A stretch of 64,000 nt of DNA, from contig JAJQJQ010000040.1 of the NCBI GenBank assembly GCA_028622995.1, positions 434,001 through 498,000 on the forward strand, read 5' to 3'. Origin of the DNA: Panagrolaimus kolymaensis (Eukaryota > Nematoda > Chromadorea > Rhabditida > Panagrolaimidae). Positions 1 through 14,338 of the stretch are shown here, piece by piece. The position numbers and the translations under genes are program-made. How positions within the stretch are numbered: position 1 is the first letter of the stretch; each line of letters begins with the position of its first letter. The notes beneath the pieces are model-generated. The model had not been told where the DNA came from, did not search any database, and worked only from the letters and a program-made list of their open reading frames with translations.

Positions 1-1200
1 ATTGAAAGCCATTCCCATATTATGCTTGCTTGAAAACCTAAAAAAAACAATTAATAATAATAATAAATTTAATAACGGTTTATTAGTACTTACCAATTAT
101 GAACTCCCAATCGATTAATGTCAACCCGATAAGTATTGTAGTTTTTGAGATACAAACCAAGAGAAAGAATTTTACAGTTTTGGCAGAATTTATCTTTATT
201 TTCAACCATAATTTTCAAAATATGAAGAAAATCAGGAGCCACATAATGATCTTCTTCAAGGAATACGGTATATGTGTCAAGTCCATATCTTTTCATAATT
301 CCATCAAAAATCATCCCAGTTTTCCACCACCAATGATGTTTAATTTGAGTAAGACCTGCAATGCGGTAATGACCATACTTGTCTGGAAAGCGCCAATTTA
401 GACATTTCAAAGATTCTGCTCTGAAAAATAAAATTCGATATAAAAAATTGCATCAATTCAATACTAACTCTTTGGCATTTACTTTTGGTGAACAATCATT
501 AGGATTAGTACCAGGAAATGTATTTGAAAAAATTTGAATATTGTAGGGAAAAAATATTTGAATCACCTGTAAAAATTAATTTAAAAAAGATAATGATGGC
601 AAAAAACTTACTCGACAGAAATCGATTTGTTTAATGGCATCATTGATGGGTTCAGAATTCAAATCGTGGCTAAAAACAAGCAAAGCATTCTCAATCCCTT
701 TGACATTTTTTAAAGTTTCGATAAGGTATTTCAAGTAATCAAGTCGCTTGTGAACTTGAATGGCCTAAAACAGCATTTTAAAGAAGAAAAGAAGATAAAA
801 TTTCACTTACGATAACATAGGTTGATTGATTAACGCTACCAAATCGTTTTTCATTTAGAATTTCATGGTGAAAGTTCAGGTATTCAATTGATTCAACGAT
901 AGATTTATATTCAGGTGGAATATTAAAGAGCTCTTTCCATTGAGACGGATCATTAACTTTGCTCGAATTTAATGGCAAAGAAGATATTTCATTTGATGTA
1001 TGTTTTGATCCATTTAACATTGAAAAATCATAAGGTTTTCCATGATCGGAATTTGATGGAGGATTCGAATAAAATATTGTTATGAGACAGAACTAAAATG
1101 ATATAGATAAAATGTAATAAAGCTACAAAAAAAAAGAACATACAAATGAGATAGCTATAACTCCAGTTAAACAGCGGTTTACTCTTCGGATGTATGCCAT
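1..1200 (-). CDS. gly-20: MGAT2: alpha-1,6-mannosyl-glycoprotein beta-1,2-GlcNAc-transferase, 3' part beyond window
   Basis: Golgi enzyme that adds GlcNAc to the alpha-1,6 arm of N-glycans after MGAT1. Start at 1200 gives a type II anchor (basic MAYIRRVNR followed by a hydrophobic stretch, spliced across an intron near 1140). The luminal part shows IQVHKRLDYLKYLIETL, FPGTNPNDCSP, the tract IKHHWWWKTG, and FLEEDHYVAPDFLHILK with the acidic metal-binding EED, all typical of MGAT2 rather than MGAT1. The last exon seen begins at about 48 after the intron whose donor is near 94 and reads HNW then FSSKHNMGMAFN, a known MGAT2 motif, so the C-terminus lies off the left edge. Five or six short introns. 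Divergent from the DDX41 gene. The gly-20 symbol is by family analogy with C. elegans. Confidence 0.9.
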
Positions 1201-1695
1201 CGATGACGATGATGACGAGACTTTCTTAATATATTTTAACAAAATCACCGTTAAAGCAAAAGTACATTGTTTGTGAAGGAAAAAAAAGAATGATCAACAA
1301 ACACTGAAACGTTGAACAATGATGCGAATGGGAATTTTTATTGGAAAAAAAAACATACAAAAACTTACAATTTCGAAAAAAGAAAAAACACCCAAATAAA
1401 ATGCAAAGCAACCAGATGGAAGTTTTTGCTTTACACTTTTAGTAAGTAAAAGACCGCCTTTGGCCGCCACCAGCTACTATTAAAATGGATGAATGGCTTT
1501 ATTTATTCAGAATAATATAAATAAAGAATTGTTGAATTAACTCAAATCATCTGGCAATGTGTCACATGAGAATATAAAAAATATTTTCTGAAAGTATCAG
1601 CTTCGTTGAAATTTTGATTGAATAATTATTTTTAAATTATAAAACCTTTTTTATTTATCCATTTTTTAGCAAAAGGTATTATTTACTTTTTCTAA
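1201..1695. other. intergenic, divergent promoter region
   Basis: 495 bp between two divergent starts (MGAT2 and DDX41). AT-rich with poly-A/T tracts. An acceptor-like TTTTTTAG at about 1661-1669 lies just upstream of the DDX41 ATG and could accept a spliced leader. A small GC-richer patch at 1452-1473 has no recognised meaning. No coding sequence seen. Confidence 0.5.
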
Positions 1696-4256
<2,561 letters not shown>

Positions 4257-4558
4257 ATGATCTCAAAAATTGTTCATATTTTTTTATGTTATTTATTTTG
4301 TATAAAAATTTGATAAAAATCTTTTATAAACCCAATTTGGTGGAATTTTTTAAAATAATTACATACAATAATAATATTTACCAAAGACCAAAACAATATA
4401 AAAAAAGATAATGCGTCATTAATGATTATCAAAAATTAGTGACAAAGAACAAATTAAAATAGGATTAGTGGGATTGGTTGGTACAAATATTAAAAACAAT
4501 CACTTTTAATAATAATAATACACGCATAAAAGAGATGAAACCAAAACAAAGAAAAAAT
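4257..4558. other. convergent intergenic region
   Basis: About 300 bp separating the 3' ends of the DDX41 and TM9SF4-like genes. Only AT-rich sequence with AATAAA-like cleavage signals on both strands. Confidence 0.5.
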
Positions 4559-7006
4559 TTAATCGAGCTTGACAGCGCTATAGATTTTACGTAGGAAGAA
4601 GTATGAACTATAAAAACCAATTGTTCCAGTCAGCAGCCAGAAAGTAATTGCGATCAAAGCGGAATCTAAAAAAAAGGAAAATTACATATTCAGTGCAAAA
4701 ATATTATTTTAACTTACAGGTAAAATATAATAATGTTGGAATAAATCCAATAATATTGAGCTTTGAGTAATAATAGAAGACGGAATAAGCCATGACATAA
4801 AATGCTGAACCACCAGAGACATAATATGAAGACCTAAAACTCATAGGGTTTTAATAGAGTAGTTGAAAGAAGTAAACTATTGTACCACCAATGTCGATAG
4901 TTCTCACAGCATAATCGGAAGTATGTAACAACAATGGCAATTTGAGCGCATGAAACAAAGAGAATGCAACAGACAATGAAGAGGAAACCAAAGAGGTAAT
5001 AAAATTGGTTTTCCCAAATAGCCTAAAATTAAGGAACATGTCAATTAAATTAAAAAGTGATTGATTGCTTACAGAAAAGATAAAATAAAGCTCAATAAAG
5101 ACAGCACCAAACGGAAGTATTCCAGCAAGAAACATACAAGGACCCTAAAATTGAATGTAATTATTTTGTAAAAATTCAATAACTTACTGTTCTGAGATAC
5201 CACGGCATTTCAGGGACCTGACGTGGAATTTGATTTGTGCGGCATGGGTGTGAATAGCTTTGTTTTCTAAAACCAAAATGGAAGCCAAGGAACACTAGTG
5301 GCACATCGATCCCAAAGAGCATGGTCAAAATAGCAAGCTAGAAATCACAGATTGATTAGAAAATAAAACAAAACATAAAGTACCATCGTCGTAAAGGGGA
5401 CAGCTCCAGAACTATGTTTACCAATCAGGAAGAAATTAAGAACAAATCCAGTGCTCAAAATTATTGTAGGGAACAATAAAGCCTAAAAAACGTCTTTGAG
5501 TGATGATATTATCAATGTGAGAATTAAATTATTACGGTTTTCAAAGCTGTTCGTTTAGGTGCCATACCACGGAATGTTTTGTAAAGTCTAAAAAAATGTT
5601 TTTAACAATATTTTCAAATAAACCATACCTTCCAGCATGATATCCTGCAATAACACCCATTAGACAATACAATCCAATAGCAGCAGTTGTAAGCGATCCT
5701 CGATTTGAAGGTGAAAGCATTCCAATCATTGCAAGCTGAAATTGTTTTATACATAATAAAGGAAATAAATAAAGAGCTTTTCTTACTGTGACTGTTACGG
5801 TAACCATACCAATAATTTGAATACCAGACCCCACTAAACATACGAGAAGCGTTGTATACCGTGGTGGTCGGAAAACATCACCATGAACAAGTTTCCAGCC
5901 AGTTTCTTCCAAAGTATCATCCATTTCTTCATCATGGTTGTATTTTGCAATATCTCGACGAACTGTTCGTACAATGATAACACTGAGAAACCCGCTTAAA
6001 CAAGCGACAACAATAAATGAATTGAGAATCGAGAACCAATGGATTTGAACATCTTTCATTGAAAGGTAATTATCCCATCTAGAAGCCCATGGTATGTCAC
6101 TTTGTTTCCATTGAACACTGTAAGTCCAGGCAATTTCATTTGTTGACCCCGAAATAATTTCTTGTGGTTCTGAAGTTTCTCCAAATGAGCATTTTGAACC
6201 GTCGGTGAAAGTGAATTTATTAGCAGCGATAGATTTTGGTTGAACTTCAAAGCCAACAACACGAAAGACATTTGGTTGTGGTTCATGGTATTTCAATATA
6301 ATTTCAAGGTGATTGTTAACATAAAGTTTATTATTTTCAGTCCATCCCAATTTATAGCCGTGATCATAAAAAATTTCGCCAGTTTCTGGAACTTCATAGC
6401 GTGTTGCACAAGGTAAGTTATCAATGAGCCTAAAAATCAAAAATAAAAATACATAAAGATACAAACAATACTTACAAATGAACATGATAATCTTCAGATA
6501 TTCTTTGTCTCAGTTGATCCGATTCTTCTGTTGTCAAAGTTTTGGTAGGAGTTTTTGTAGCAGAGCAAAGAGATCGACACTTTTCATCTTTCTTCATTAA
6601 AACTTCATAAGGAGTATTCACGATTCTATCGCCTCTCATAACTTCTCCAAGGTTTTCAGAATTGTAATGAAGGTCTCCCGCAGGACGACAAAATGGTAAA
6701 GAATAATATTCATATGGAACTACAGTTTTTACACTTGTAAGTTTTATAGCCTGAAAATATAGTGATGTCATTATGTTTATGTCTTCGGGATTAAAAATTA
6801 TAAAGCCTGTAATAAAATTAAGCTTACTTTGACTTCAATACCATCACCATCTTTGAATTCTTTTGGCGCAACACCAGGAACCTGAAATTTTAAGCATTGA
6901 AGATATGTTAAAAGTGAAAATATGCGATACTTACATAGAAGCCATTATAAATTGGAAGAAAGCAAAGAATGAACGTCCAAAAAAATGTACCACGTTTTAA
7001 AGCCAT
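4559..7006 (-). CDS. TM9SF4-like nonaspanin (transmembrane 9 superfamily)
   Basis: Endosome/Golgi membrane protein with a large luminal N-terminal domain and nine predicted membrane spans. The start at 7006 gives signal peptide [20 protein letters not shown], then [20 protein letters not shown], the family's opening. Further signatures: [45 protein letters not shown] and the run [19 protein letters not shown]. These are closer to TM9SF4 than TM9SF2. The C-terminus ends IYSAVKLD, the KxD tail known to bind COPI in this family. Eight or more introns of about 45-60 nt. Length about 640 residues is normal. The exact one-to-one orthologue among the nematode TM9 genes was not resolved. Confidence 0.92.
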
Positions 7007-7375
7007 GGCACAGCTTTGCTCGTTGCAACAATATTAATTACAACTAAAGTTCGCTCACTTTCGTATAAGATAAGATGTTTTACGTTTTGAATGATGATAA
7101 ACAAATTTTAATTTATTCACTTCTTCACTTTTTTTTAGAAAATAAAAGCGAAGAATGAAAATAAATGAACGCGCGACGAAGATTTTGCTTCTGCTTCTTT
7201 CTCTCTCTTTTTTTTTTTGCCAAGCGAATTGACAACAGGAAAATGAAAGGAACACCAAGTGTTTTATTAAAGGCGATACATATTTTTCTCTTTTTGTGTT
7301 AGACATTTATGTTTTTCTGTTGGAAAAGAAATTCCAGCATTATTTTTTCCAAAGTCTGAAAAAGGACTTTTTTTT

Positions 7376-8514
7376 ATGTTTCTTGTTTCTCGCTCATTTG
7401 TATTTTGTCGTGAAGCACGTGATTCATCATCATTAAGATATTTTATTCTTATTTTATTTAGCGCCATTTTCGTCTTATCAATTTTACAAACAATCTCCGC
7501 TTCGCGGACTTCAACATTCCATTTTACTCGAACTATTAAAACTACCGCCAAAACGTTTTCATTTTTGCAAAATCTTGGTGGTGGAGGTGGAAATCCTGGT
7601 GGCAATATGAACGTTGAAGGCTCAGCTCCTATTGTTGTCAATGCTAAATCAAATCACACTGCAACTGTAGGTGCTTGCGTTTTAATAAACATTTGTAATC
7701 ATTTTACTTTTCAGATATTTTTCTTTCATGGCTTAGGTGATCAAGGACACGGATGGGCACAAGTATTTCGCGAAGATATTGTTTTACCTCAGGTCAAAAC
7801 TGTTTGTCCAAATGCGTAATATAATTTCTTAAAGCTATGTTGGGTTTTTAATTCTTTTATTTTAGCGCTGTACGCTCTGTTTCTCTCAATTTTGGAATGG
7901 CGTAAGAAAGATTTTTTCTTTTAAATTAAATATATCAAAAAATATTTTAGAATGCCTGCTTGGTATGATATCTTTGGATTAACTGATAATTCAGCAGAAG
8001 ATGCTCCTGGTATTCAACGTGCTGCAGAATATGTTCATGGTCTTATCAACGCTGAAATCAAAGCTGGAATTCCTTCTGAACGAATTGCACTTGCTGGATT
8101 TTCAATGGGTGGAGCTCTCGCTGTGTATAGCGGTTTGACTTTTGATAAACCTTTGGCTGCAATCGTTGGTCTTAGTTCTTTCCTCTTACAACGTGAAAAA
8201 ATTCCAGGGGTAACTTTTTTTTCAAATCATTTTAATTATGCTATCACCTTTATTTGTTTTAGAACCATACTGCGAATTTAAAGACTCCAGTTTTCCTTGG
8301 ACATGGAACTCAAGTAAGTTCATACATTTATTTTCATTTTACAAATTACAATTTTTAGGACCAATTAGTGCCTTTGGATTTCGGTAAAAGAACTAATGAA
8401 GCCATCTCAAAATTCAATCCAAATTCACAATTTAAATCTTATCCCATGGACCATTCGAGCTGTGCTGCTGAATTGAAAGATGTTAAAGATTTTTTGGCAA
8501 ATATTTTAAAATAA
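7376..8514 (+). CDS. acyl-protein thioesterase (LYPLA1/2, APT family)
   Basis: Alpha/beta hydrolase that removes palmitate from cysteines of proteins. The core matches the family: FFFHGLGDQGHGW, CPNA then AVRSVSLNFGMAMPAWYDI, nucleophile GFSMGGA, general-base Asp in GTQDQLVP and His in MDHSSC. Five introns; that at 7905-7950 joins GMA to MPAW. Two starts are possible. The ATG at 7376 is in frame and adds about 77 residues with a hydrophobic segment (YFILILFSAIFVLSILQTI) and a glycine-rich linker. The ATG at 7607 gives MNVEGSAPIVV and the usual 220-residue cytosolic enzyme. Which is used is not decided by the sequence. Divergent from TM9SF4-like, 142 bp upstream of the kelch gene. Confidence 0.92.
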
Positions 8515-8656
8515 GCTTTTTTATGAAGTCTTCACTTTGGTTAAAAACTAAATGTAATAATAAGCTTTTTCTTATTTAATTTTTCGTATAATTTATTTTT
8601 CTGACGGATTACCGTAATAATGTCATGTGTTTATGTTTTGTTTAAAATTAGATTAA

Positions 8657-9603
8657 ATGAATGAATTATTTAAGATGAAAATTGTCGTAATAGGCGGATG
8701 CACGGAACCTTCTGAAGAAGGATGTTTAAAGTGTTGCGAAATTTTTGAAGATGGTGATGGTAACAATGGAGTTCTAATTGAGAAAGTTTTAAATAATCCT
8801 CGTCGAGGGTCTGCAATTTTTACAAATAATGGCTTCATATACGTCATTGGTGGTTGTAAGGGCCCAAGAAAACATTTAAAATCAATCGAAAAAATTGATA
8901 TTAATTTTAAAGCAACAATCATTAAATCGGAAATTGATGAAGGAAGCTGTTTTGCTTATTGTGAAGCTAAAGTTTGTGAGATTCATTAAAAATGCTTTTT
9001 AAATCTTAGACTTTTAAGAATTCATTATTTATTGCTGGTGGTTTTAATGGTATTGAATGCTTAAATTCTGTCTTCCTTGGTCCATCTCCAAATTCATTAG
9101 AACATCGTTCTCAACTTCCAACTCCGTTAAAAAATTCTGCTGCTTGCCCAAATCCTTTTGATTCCAATTCGGTATTAGTTTTTGGTGGGTGGGATGAGAA
9201 AAGAACGCTGAATACAATTTTTAATATTTCATTATTAGATTTCACGTGTACAATGGATGGAATACTTCCTTATCGGATTGAAGGTCATACTGCAACTTTG
9301 ATTGATTCTTCAATTTTTCTTATAGGAGGCTATGATGGAATTTCTCCTATTTTCACCATAGCAAAATTTGATCAAAATGCCATCCAAATTTTACCACAAA
9401 AACTTGAAACCGCTCGAGAAAATCACTGTACAATATTTTTGAAAGCAAAACGTGAATTATGGATTATTGGTGGATGGAATGGAAATGAATCGCTCAATTC
9501 AATCGAAAGATTCAAAATTGCAGAGAATGGAAGTTTAGAAAAACTTTCAAATTTTTCATTGAAAAAAGCTCGTCAAAAAGCTGGAGCGGTGGTTATCGAT
9601 TAA
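8657..9603 (+). CDS. six-blade kelch-repeat beta-propeller protein
   Basis: Two exons (8657-8971 and 9010-9603) with a 38-nt intron, 302 residues. Six kelch-type blades are seen by their double-glycine strands: VVIGGC, YVIGGC, FIAGGF, LVFGGW, FLIGGY and WIIGGW, each followed 10-20 residues later by an aromatic or charged closing strand. There is no BTB, F-box or other attached domain, so it is a stand-alone propeller, probably a protein-binding scaffold. The orthologue is not recognised. An acceptor-like TTAAAATTAG ends six bases before the start, and the gap from the thioesterase gene is only 142 bp, so co-transcription is likely. Confidence 0.85.
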
Positions 9604-10331
9604 AATCTAGTTTTTTTTATGTGAAAGATTTTTTATTGATTCAAATAAAATTATCTCCTTTTTTGAAATCTGACCACTTTAATGTTGCAATACATATATT
9701 TTATATAAACTAATAAATAGCCTTTAGACAGCAACCAATTTGAATTTTGGATGATGACGATTGCATGTTATAGGGAACTCGTATATTTTTTTTTTCTCTC
9801 GCTCTTCCTAAACATAAACATTTTGCCAAATAAAAAAGTTTCTTCAATATGTTTTGCTAAAGCTTTGCTTCTTCGATAATAAATTTTCCTGATTTTTCTC
9901 ATTTGTTTTTTGAAGATAACTAACCTAACTTACAAATATTTTTATGATCCCATTTTTTGAACCTTTGCTTCAATTCGATTTTGTTTTTGATTGTTGAACT
10001 TTCTCTGGTTTCATCCATCATGAATTTTACTTGCTTTTTTTTATGATTTGTATAATCGGATGATTCACTTCTTTTGGGTTCTTCTTTCACAACTGTATTT
10101 GATTTTTCTTCTAACAGCGCATAACATCAATTATGCATTGTCTAACATTGTTTTAACATATAATAGCTTCAAACAAGTTTTTTATGGCTATTTGGATTGT
10201 TTTTTTTTACAAAGCTTCTTTGTTTATTATTTTGAAATCATTAATCGTTTTTCTTTCTATAATCATGTTTCTTTTCGCGTTTTAACTAATTATCGATACA
10301 TCGATTAATGCGCAAAATTTCAGGCCAAAAC
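9604..10331. other. intergenic, upstream of SNX3
   Basis: Very T-rich 730 bp. A plus ORF at 10048-10308 has low-complexity hydrophobic composition and no family signature; I take it as noise. An acceptor TTTCAG at 10318-10323 stands eight bases before the SNX3 ATG, consistent with a trans-splice site. Confidence 0.45.
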
Positions 10332-10913
10332 ATGACTACGGCAACTCAACGTTTACAAACTAAAAGGCAAACCTTGGATGAAGCATATGCGCCTCCTGCA
10401 AACTTTCTTGAAATTGAAGTGGTAAATCCAATTACACATGGTGTTGGAAAGAATCGCTATACTGATTATGAAGTTCGCTTAAGAGTATGTTTTCTTAATG
10501 ACCTTTCGAATTATATATAAACTCTGTTTTTAGACAAATCTTCCTGTTTTTAAGCATAAAGAATCAAGTGTTCGTAGAAGATACTCTGACTTTGAATGGT
10601 TAAGATCTGAACTTGAACGTGATTCAAAAATTATCGTTCCAACTCTTCCTGGTAAAGCTTTAAAGCGACAACTTCCTTTCCGAGCTGATGATGGAATATT
10701 TGAAGAAGGTTTTATTGAAGAAAGACGCAAAGGTCTCGAATTGTTCTTAAACAAGTAAGGCTTATTATCTTACATTTGTTAACATTTTACCGTTACTTCT
10801 TTTTCAGAGTTTCTGGACATCCTCTGGCTCAAAGTGAAAAATCTCTTCATATTTTCCTTCAAAGTAATGAAATTGATAAGACTTATGTTCCTGGTCGTAT
10901 TCGCACTGTTTAA
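10332..10913 (+). CDS. snx-3: sorting nexin 3 (PX-only)
   Basis: PI3P-binding endosomal protein of the retromer pathway (Wntless and transferrin-receptor type recycling in other animals). Three exons encode 159 residues, against about 162 in vertebrate SNX3. The opening TTATQRLQTKRQTLDEAYAP is characteristic of SNX3/SNX12. PX-domain lipid-binding residues are seen in VRRRYSDFEWLR (about residues 63-74) and in LPGKALKRQLPFR. Introns at 10484-10532 and at about 10756-10807 fall at family-typical places. The start follows a TTTCAG acceptor by eight bases. An upstream in-frame ATG would add MRKISGQN, which would span that acceptor and is less likely. Confidence 0.95.
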
Positions 10914-11344
10914 TTCTCAAACTTTTTAACTTATATTCTGTTATACTTTGCATTGGCATTTGTTCATTCTTGGGCATTTGTCTTGTAATTACGAGTTTAT
11001 ATAATATTAACAAATTTATTTTTTTCTATTGTATTTTTTATTCAAAAATTGTGCAAATTTATCCAAAATTACCAATTTTGCAGAGTTTTTACTTTTGTAT
11101 TTTCAAATTAATAATTCTTCTTGTGCTATTTTAAAATAAATCTTATTAATCTTTGTATTTTTTCGCTTTTTGATAACAAGAATTAGCTCAAAGCTTTTTT
11201 ATGAAGCTTTACTGCTTATCGGATTTTTATTTATTAAAGCGAACTGCAATAAAGGTGTTAGAGAGTAATGAATACATTTTTAGATATGAATTTTGTTATA
11301 GCTTAATGGATGATTTTTTAAATGAAAATTACACATGGTTTTTC
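10914..11344. other. convergent intergenic region
   Basis: 430 bp between the 3' ends of SNX3 and the four-TM gene. Long 3' UTR-like, AT-rich; no coding sequence seen. Confidence 0.45.
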
Positions 11345-12381
11345 TCAAACATTTGAATCGGGATGTGTTGTTGTTTGATCATTTGTAGACTCGGTAGTAG
11401 AATATTGTGGAGGGGCTAAAACTGTTGTGGTTGGAGGATTTGATGGTTTTACATTGTTCATTGCTTGATGATAGCTAGGCAAATCAGGAATTGGGCTTGT
11501 ATGCGGATATAATGAATAACCATAAGCTGGGTCGTTTATTACTGGATTATTATAGGCGGCAGGATCAGGAAAACCAATGTTTACACCTCTGAAAAATAAA
11601 TAAAGTTATTTCATGTTTCAAAAAATTAAAACATTTCGTTGAAAAAATGGAAAAGTTACCTTCCATTAACATATTGAGCGCGAAGTTCATTTGAGTGTTG
11701 TTCCTGGTAACTTATAAATTTATAATATTGAGTAAAAACTTTAAGGAAATAAATTTTAACTATCATTAAAATGGAGAATACTAAAACTCCCATAATTAAT
11801 CCGAAAGCGCTCAAGCGGTCTTCATCTGAACATGGAGTAGATGATGGACCTTTTAGTGTTGTACTAGTGGATGGAGAGATGGTGGAAGCATATGTGGTAT
11901 CTTTACAATCGGGGTCAGAATAGTAACCGGAGAAGGTAAGTTCGACTAAAATAAAAATAATTGTTGCAATATAAAATCCAATCTGCAATGTTTCGAAAAC
12001 CAGGTACAATAAAACACCGCATGGTCGTGGAGACCGAAATAAGCTTTCTGTCAAAAATGCATAAATAAAAATTCCAAAAACTATAAAGAATATTGCTTCA
12101 GCTTCATATATCATAAAGCTTGCCACGGTTAAGCATCTAAAATTAGTCAAGTCTTTTAAAACTAAACTTGAAAAAATGCCTACTAACATAAATAAAGCAA
12201 AGCTCAAAATCCCAACAAATTGCGAATGTTCCTTTGTTTTTACTTTAGTACAGTATAAATTTATCAAACCTAAATAAAATTAAAAAATATTACTATATTT
12301 AAAATTCTAACTACCGTATGGATTATTTGTACTGCGTGCTGAAACTACATGGATACGAGAAGCTGAATTTGTGGCCGTCAT
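11345..12381 (-). CDS. four-TM membrane protein with C-terminal PPxY motif, family unknown
   Basis: Three exons, about 310 residues. The start at 12381 lies 35 bases downstream of a TTTTTCAG acceptor (probable leader-splice site). Four hydrophobic segments: FVGILSFALFMLVGIFSSLVL, an AEAIFFIVFGIFIYAF segment, VLLYLVFETLQIGFYIATII and LIMGVLVFSILMIVKIYF. The third loop is Ser/Thr-rich with two Cys (PDCKDTTY and STPCSDED). The cytosolic tail contains LPSYHQ and a canonical PPQY. PPxY tails recruit NEDD4-type ubiquitin ligases in LAPTM-like lysosomal proteins and in arrestins; a similar role here is inference. I do not recognise the family. Intron near 11601-11656 splits the tail from the TM core. 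Confidence 0.8.
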
Positions 12382-12840
12382 CTCGAATGTGTGAAAAATA
12401 TTTTTCGTTTACCTGAAAAATAAGTTAAAAATGAAAAATATCAATGTATTGAAGAAAGAAAAGCTGAATCAACAACACCAAAGAGGAAGACGAATTGTAA
12501 AAAAGGAAAAGAAAAAAAAGGATTGGTGGTAATGCTTCAAAATCATCGTTTCTTCTTTCTTAAGTCTAAAAGAAGAAATTGATTGATAACTCCTTTTCCG
12601 TCATCTCCTTGAGTCTTCGCTTTCAAGAAAGGTGTTATCAGCAATTTTTTTTCATTTTTTTAAAACACATTTCTAGTAGGAACACACAAAAACGCCTAAA
12701 ACTTATATGAAAAAAATAAAAAAACACATAAAAGAAGATTTGCATTTATTTTTAACCACACTTTTTTTGATAACATTTTTTCAAAAGAAGGAAATCATTT
12801 ACTCAAAGATCGTAAATACGCACGTGAGAAATAAAAATAA
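12382..12840. other. divergent intergenic region
   Basis: 460 bp between two divergent genes. It includes a stretch rich in AAGAAGAA-type purines and long T tracts. No motif recognised. Confidence 0.4.
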
Positions 12841-13908
12841 ATGACGCCATCAAAGAAAAAAGAAGATTTGCCAAGAATTCAAATAATCAAAGTTGATGAA
12901 GCTTCAACTTCAGAATCCGAAGCTCTTCAAACATTTGTACCAAAAGAAAATTCAGTTGAAAAGGAAAATAAGAAAAGTGAAGAAAAATCAATTGAAGTCT
13001 CCAAAACTCAAACAGCAAGTGATTATGAAAGTGATAATGCTACAACCAAAGTAAGCAATAAATAATGAATAAGATAAAAATTAATCCAATCTTTTTTATA
13101 GGGGTCATTTGGATCTTCAACTTCGTTGACTGGGAGTACAGCAACTTCAAGCTCTGCATCAGCTTCCACTGATGGTTCTACTTCAGCTTCAACTCCCATT
13201 TTCACTGCTTCAACACCAATGACTGCTTCCGCTTCAACACAAATGAGTGGTGATTCAGCGTTAACTTATGCTTCATCTGTTTCAACTTTTAAAACTGTAC
13301 CTACAACCGTATCCGATGGCATCTTAAATTCTTCAATTCGGTCTCAAACTCTCCCATCTAATCAACCTTCTCACAAATCCTTGTCCAAATCTTCAGCTGC
13401 TTCTACAACTGAAACATGTTCCAGCCGTCTTCCACAAATTGAAACAATCAAAGGTGCTTGGAGTGAATTGAAAGATAAACTTTATCGCAGTATTGATGTT
13501 TTACGAACAAAAAAACAAGAAATTTTAGGACCTACTGCTACAGTAAGCTGCTTTATTAATGTTTAAAAAAAATCAAAATTTATCATTTTTAGAGCACACC
13601 AATTTCAAAAGCTCTATCACTTGTAGCAACTACTGCTCCTCCTACTGTATGTTTTTACACAAATCCTTTAAATTTAATTGTTTGTATTTTTTTAGTCTTC
13701 ACCAATTCTATCTATGGATCATAGTGCTTCACATCCTCTCGGTTCTTCTTCACACAACTCTCCTCCTTCTCATTCTCAAGGTGAAGAAACTCAAGCAATG
13801 AAATCTTCTCGTCTCATTGAATATGTACTTCAAAATGTTAAAAATCTTGATCGTATTTCTGGAATTCAAATCAGTGTTGAACGTCGTTTTGGTGAAATTC
13901 AAAAATAA
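12841..13908 (+). CDS. Ser/Thr-rich protein of unknown function
   Basis: Four exons with clean GT-AG introns at about 13051-13102, 13543-13593 and 13648-13696 encode about 305 residues. The N-terminal third is acidic and Lys-rich (KKKEDLPRIQIIKVDEAS). The middle is a repetitive Ser/Thr/Ala run of the type SASTDGSTSASTP. Two parts look folded: IETIKGAWSELKDKLYRSID with a basic continuation, and the C-terminal helix SRLIEYVLQNVKNLDRISG. No signal peptide or membrane span. Codon phase is kept across all introns, which supports it as a real gene, but I do not recognise the family. Confidence 0.75.
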
Positions 13909-14338
13909 AATAAAAGCACTGTTTGTTATATATGATTGAAGTTGTGATGAAATACTTTTAAATGAAAAAAAAATGTGTGCATGTTTTTATTTTGTTTTGT
14001 TTATTGGTAGTAGAAAAACAACAAGGCGGGCTGTTGCGGGTAACAGCGAAAGAGGGACTTGTTTACGTCTCTGTTGTTTAAGCTTTAGCGATCAATAAAC
14101 TATTATTTTTGTGTTATTTTTTTTACCCCATCCATCTTTATTTAACATTGTTGTGAAAAAATTTTTAAAAAAATATTTCAGTAGCCGTTTTTATTTTATT
14201 CAAAAAATATTTTGAATACCATTTCCGTAAAAAATTTTCTTTTCAAGAAAACTCCTATATTTTATTTTGAAGAAGGTTTTCTAAAATTTTCATTCAATTC
14301 TTTATTACTACTTTTTCAAGTCAAAGTTTATTATAACG
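13909..14338. other. intergenic with a structured GC-rich patch
   Basis: 430 bp between two plus-strand genes. Mostly AT-rich, but 14016-14079 forms complementary stems (separate entry). An acceptor-like ATATTTCAG lies near 14173-14181, about 155 bp before the next start. Confidence 0.4.
14016..14079. ncRNA. candidate structured RNA (three-stem junction)
   Basis: In a very AT-rich gap, AAACAAC at 14016-14022 can pair with GTTGTTT at 14073-14079. Inside lie a hairpin GCTGTT/AACAGC (14030-14047, loop GCGGGT) and a second helix AGGGAC/GTCTCT with a 7-8 nt loop and one G-T pair. The patch is GC-richer than its surroundings. No match to tRNA, SL RNA, U snRNA or box snoRNA rules is evident. Could be chance or a regulatory 3' structure. 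Confidence 0.25.

Noticed and set aside
1450..1485. GC-richer GGCC-containing patch as a third Helitron end
   Set aside because: No CTRR terminus after the partial hairpin on either strand.
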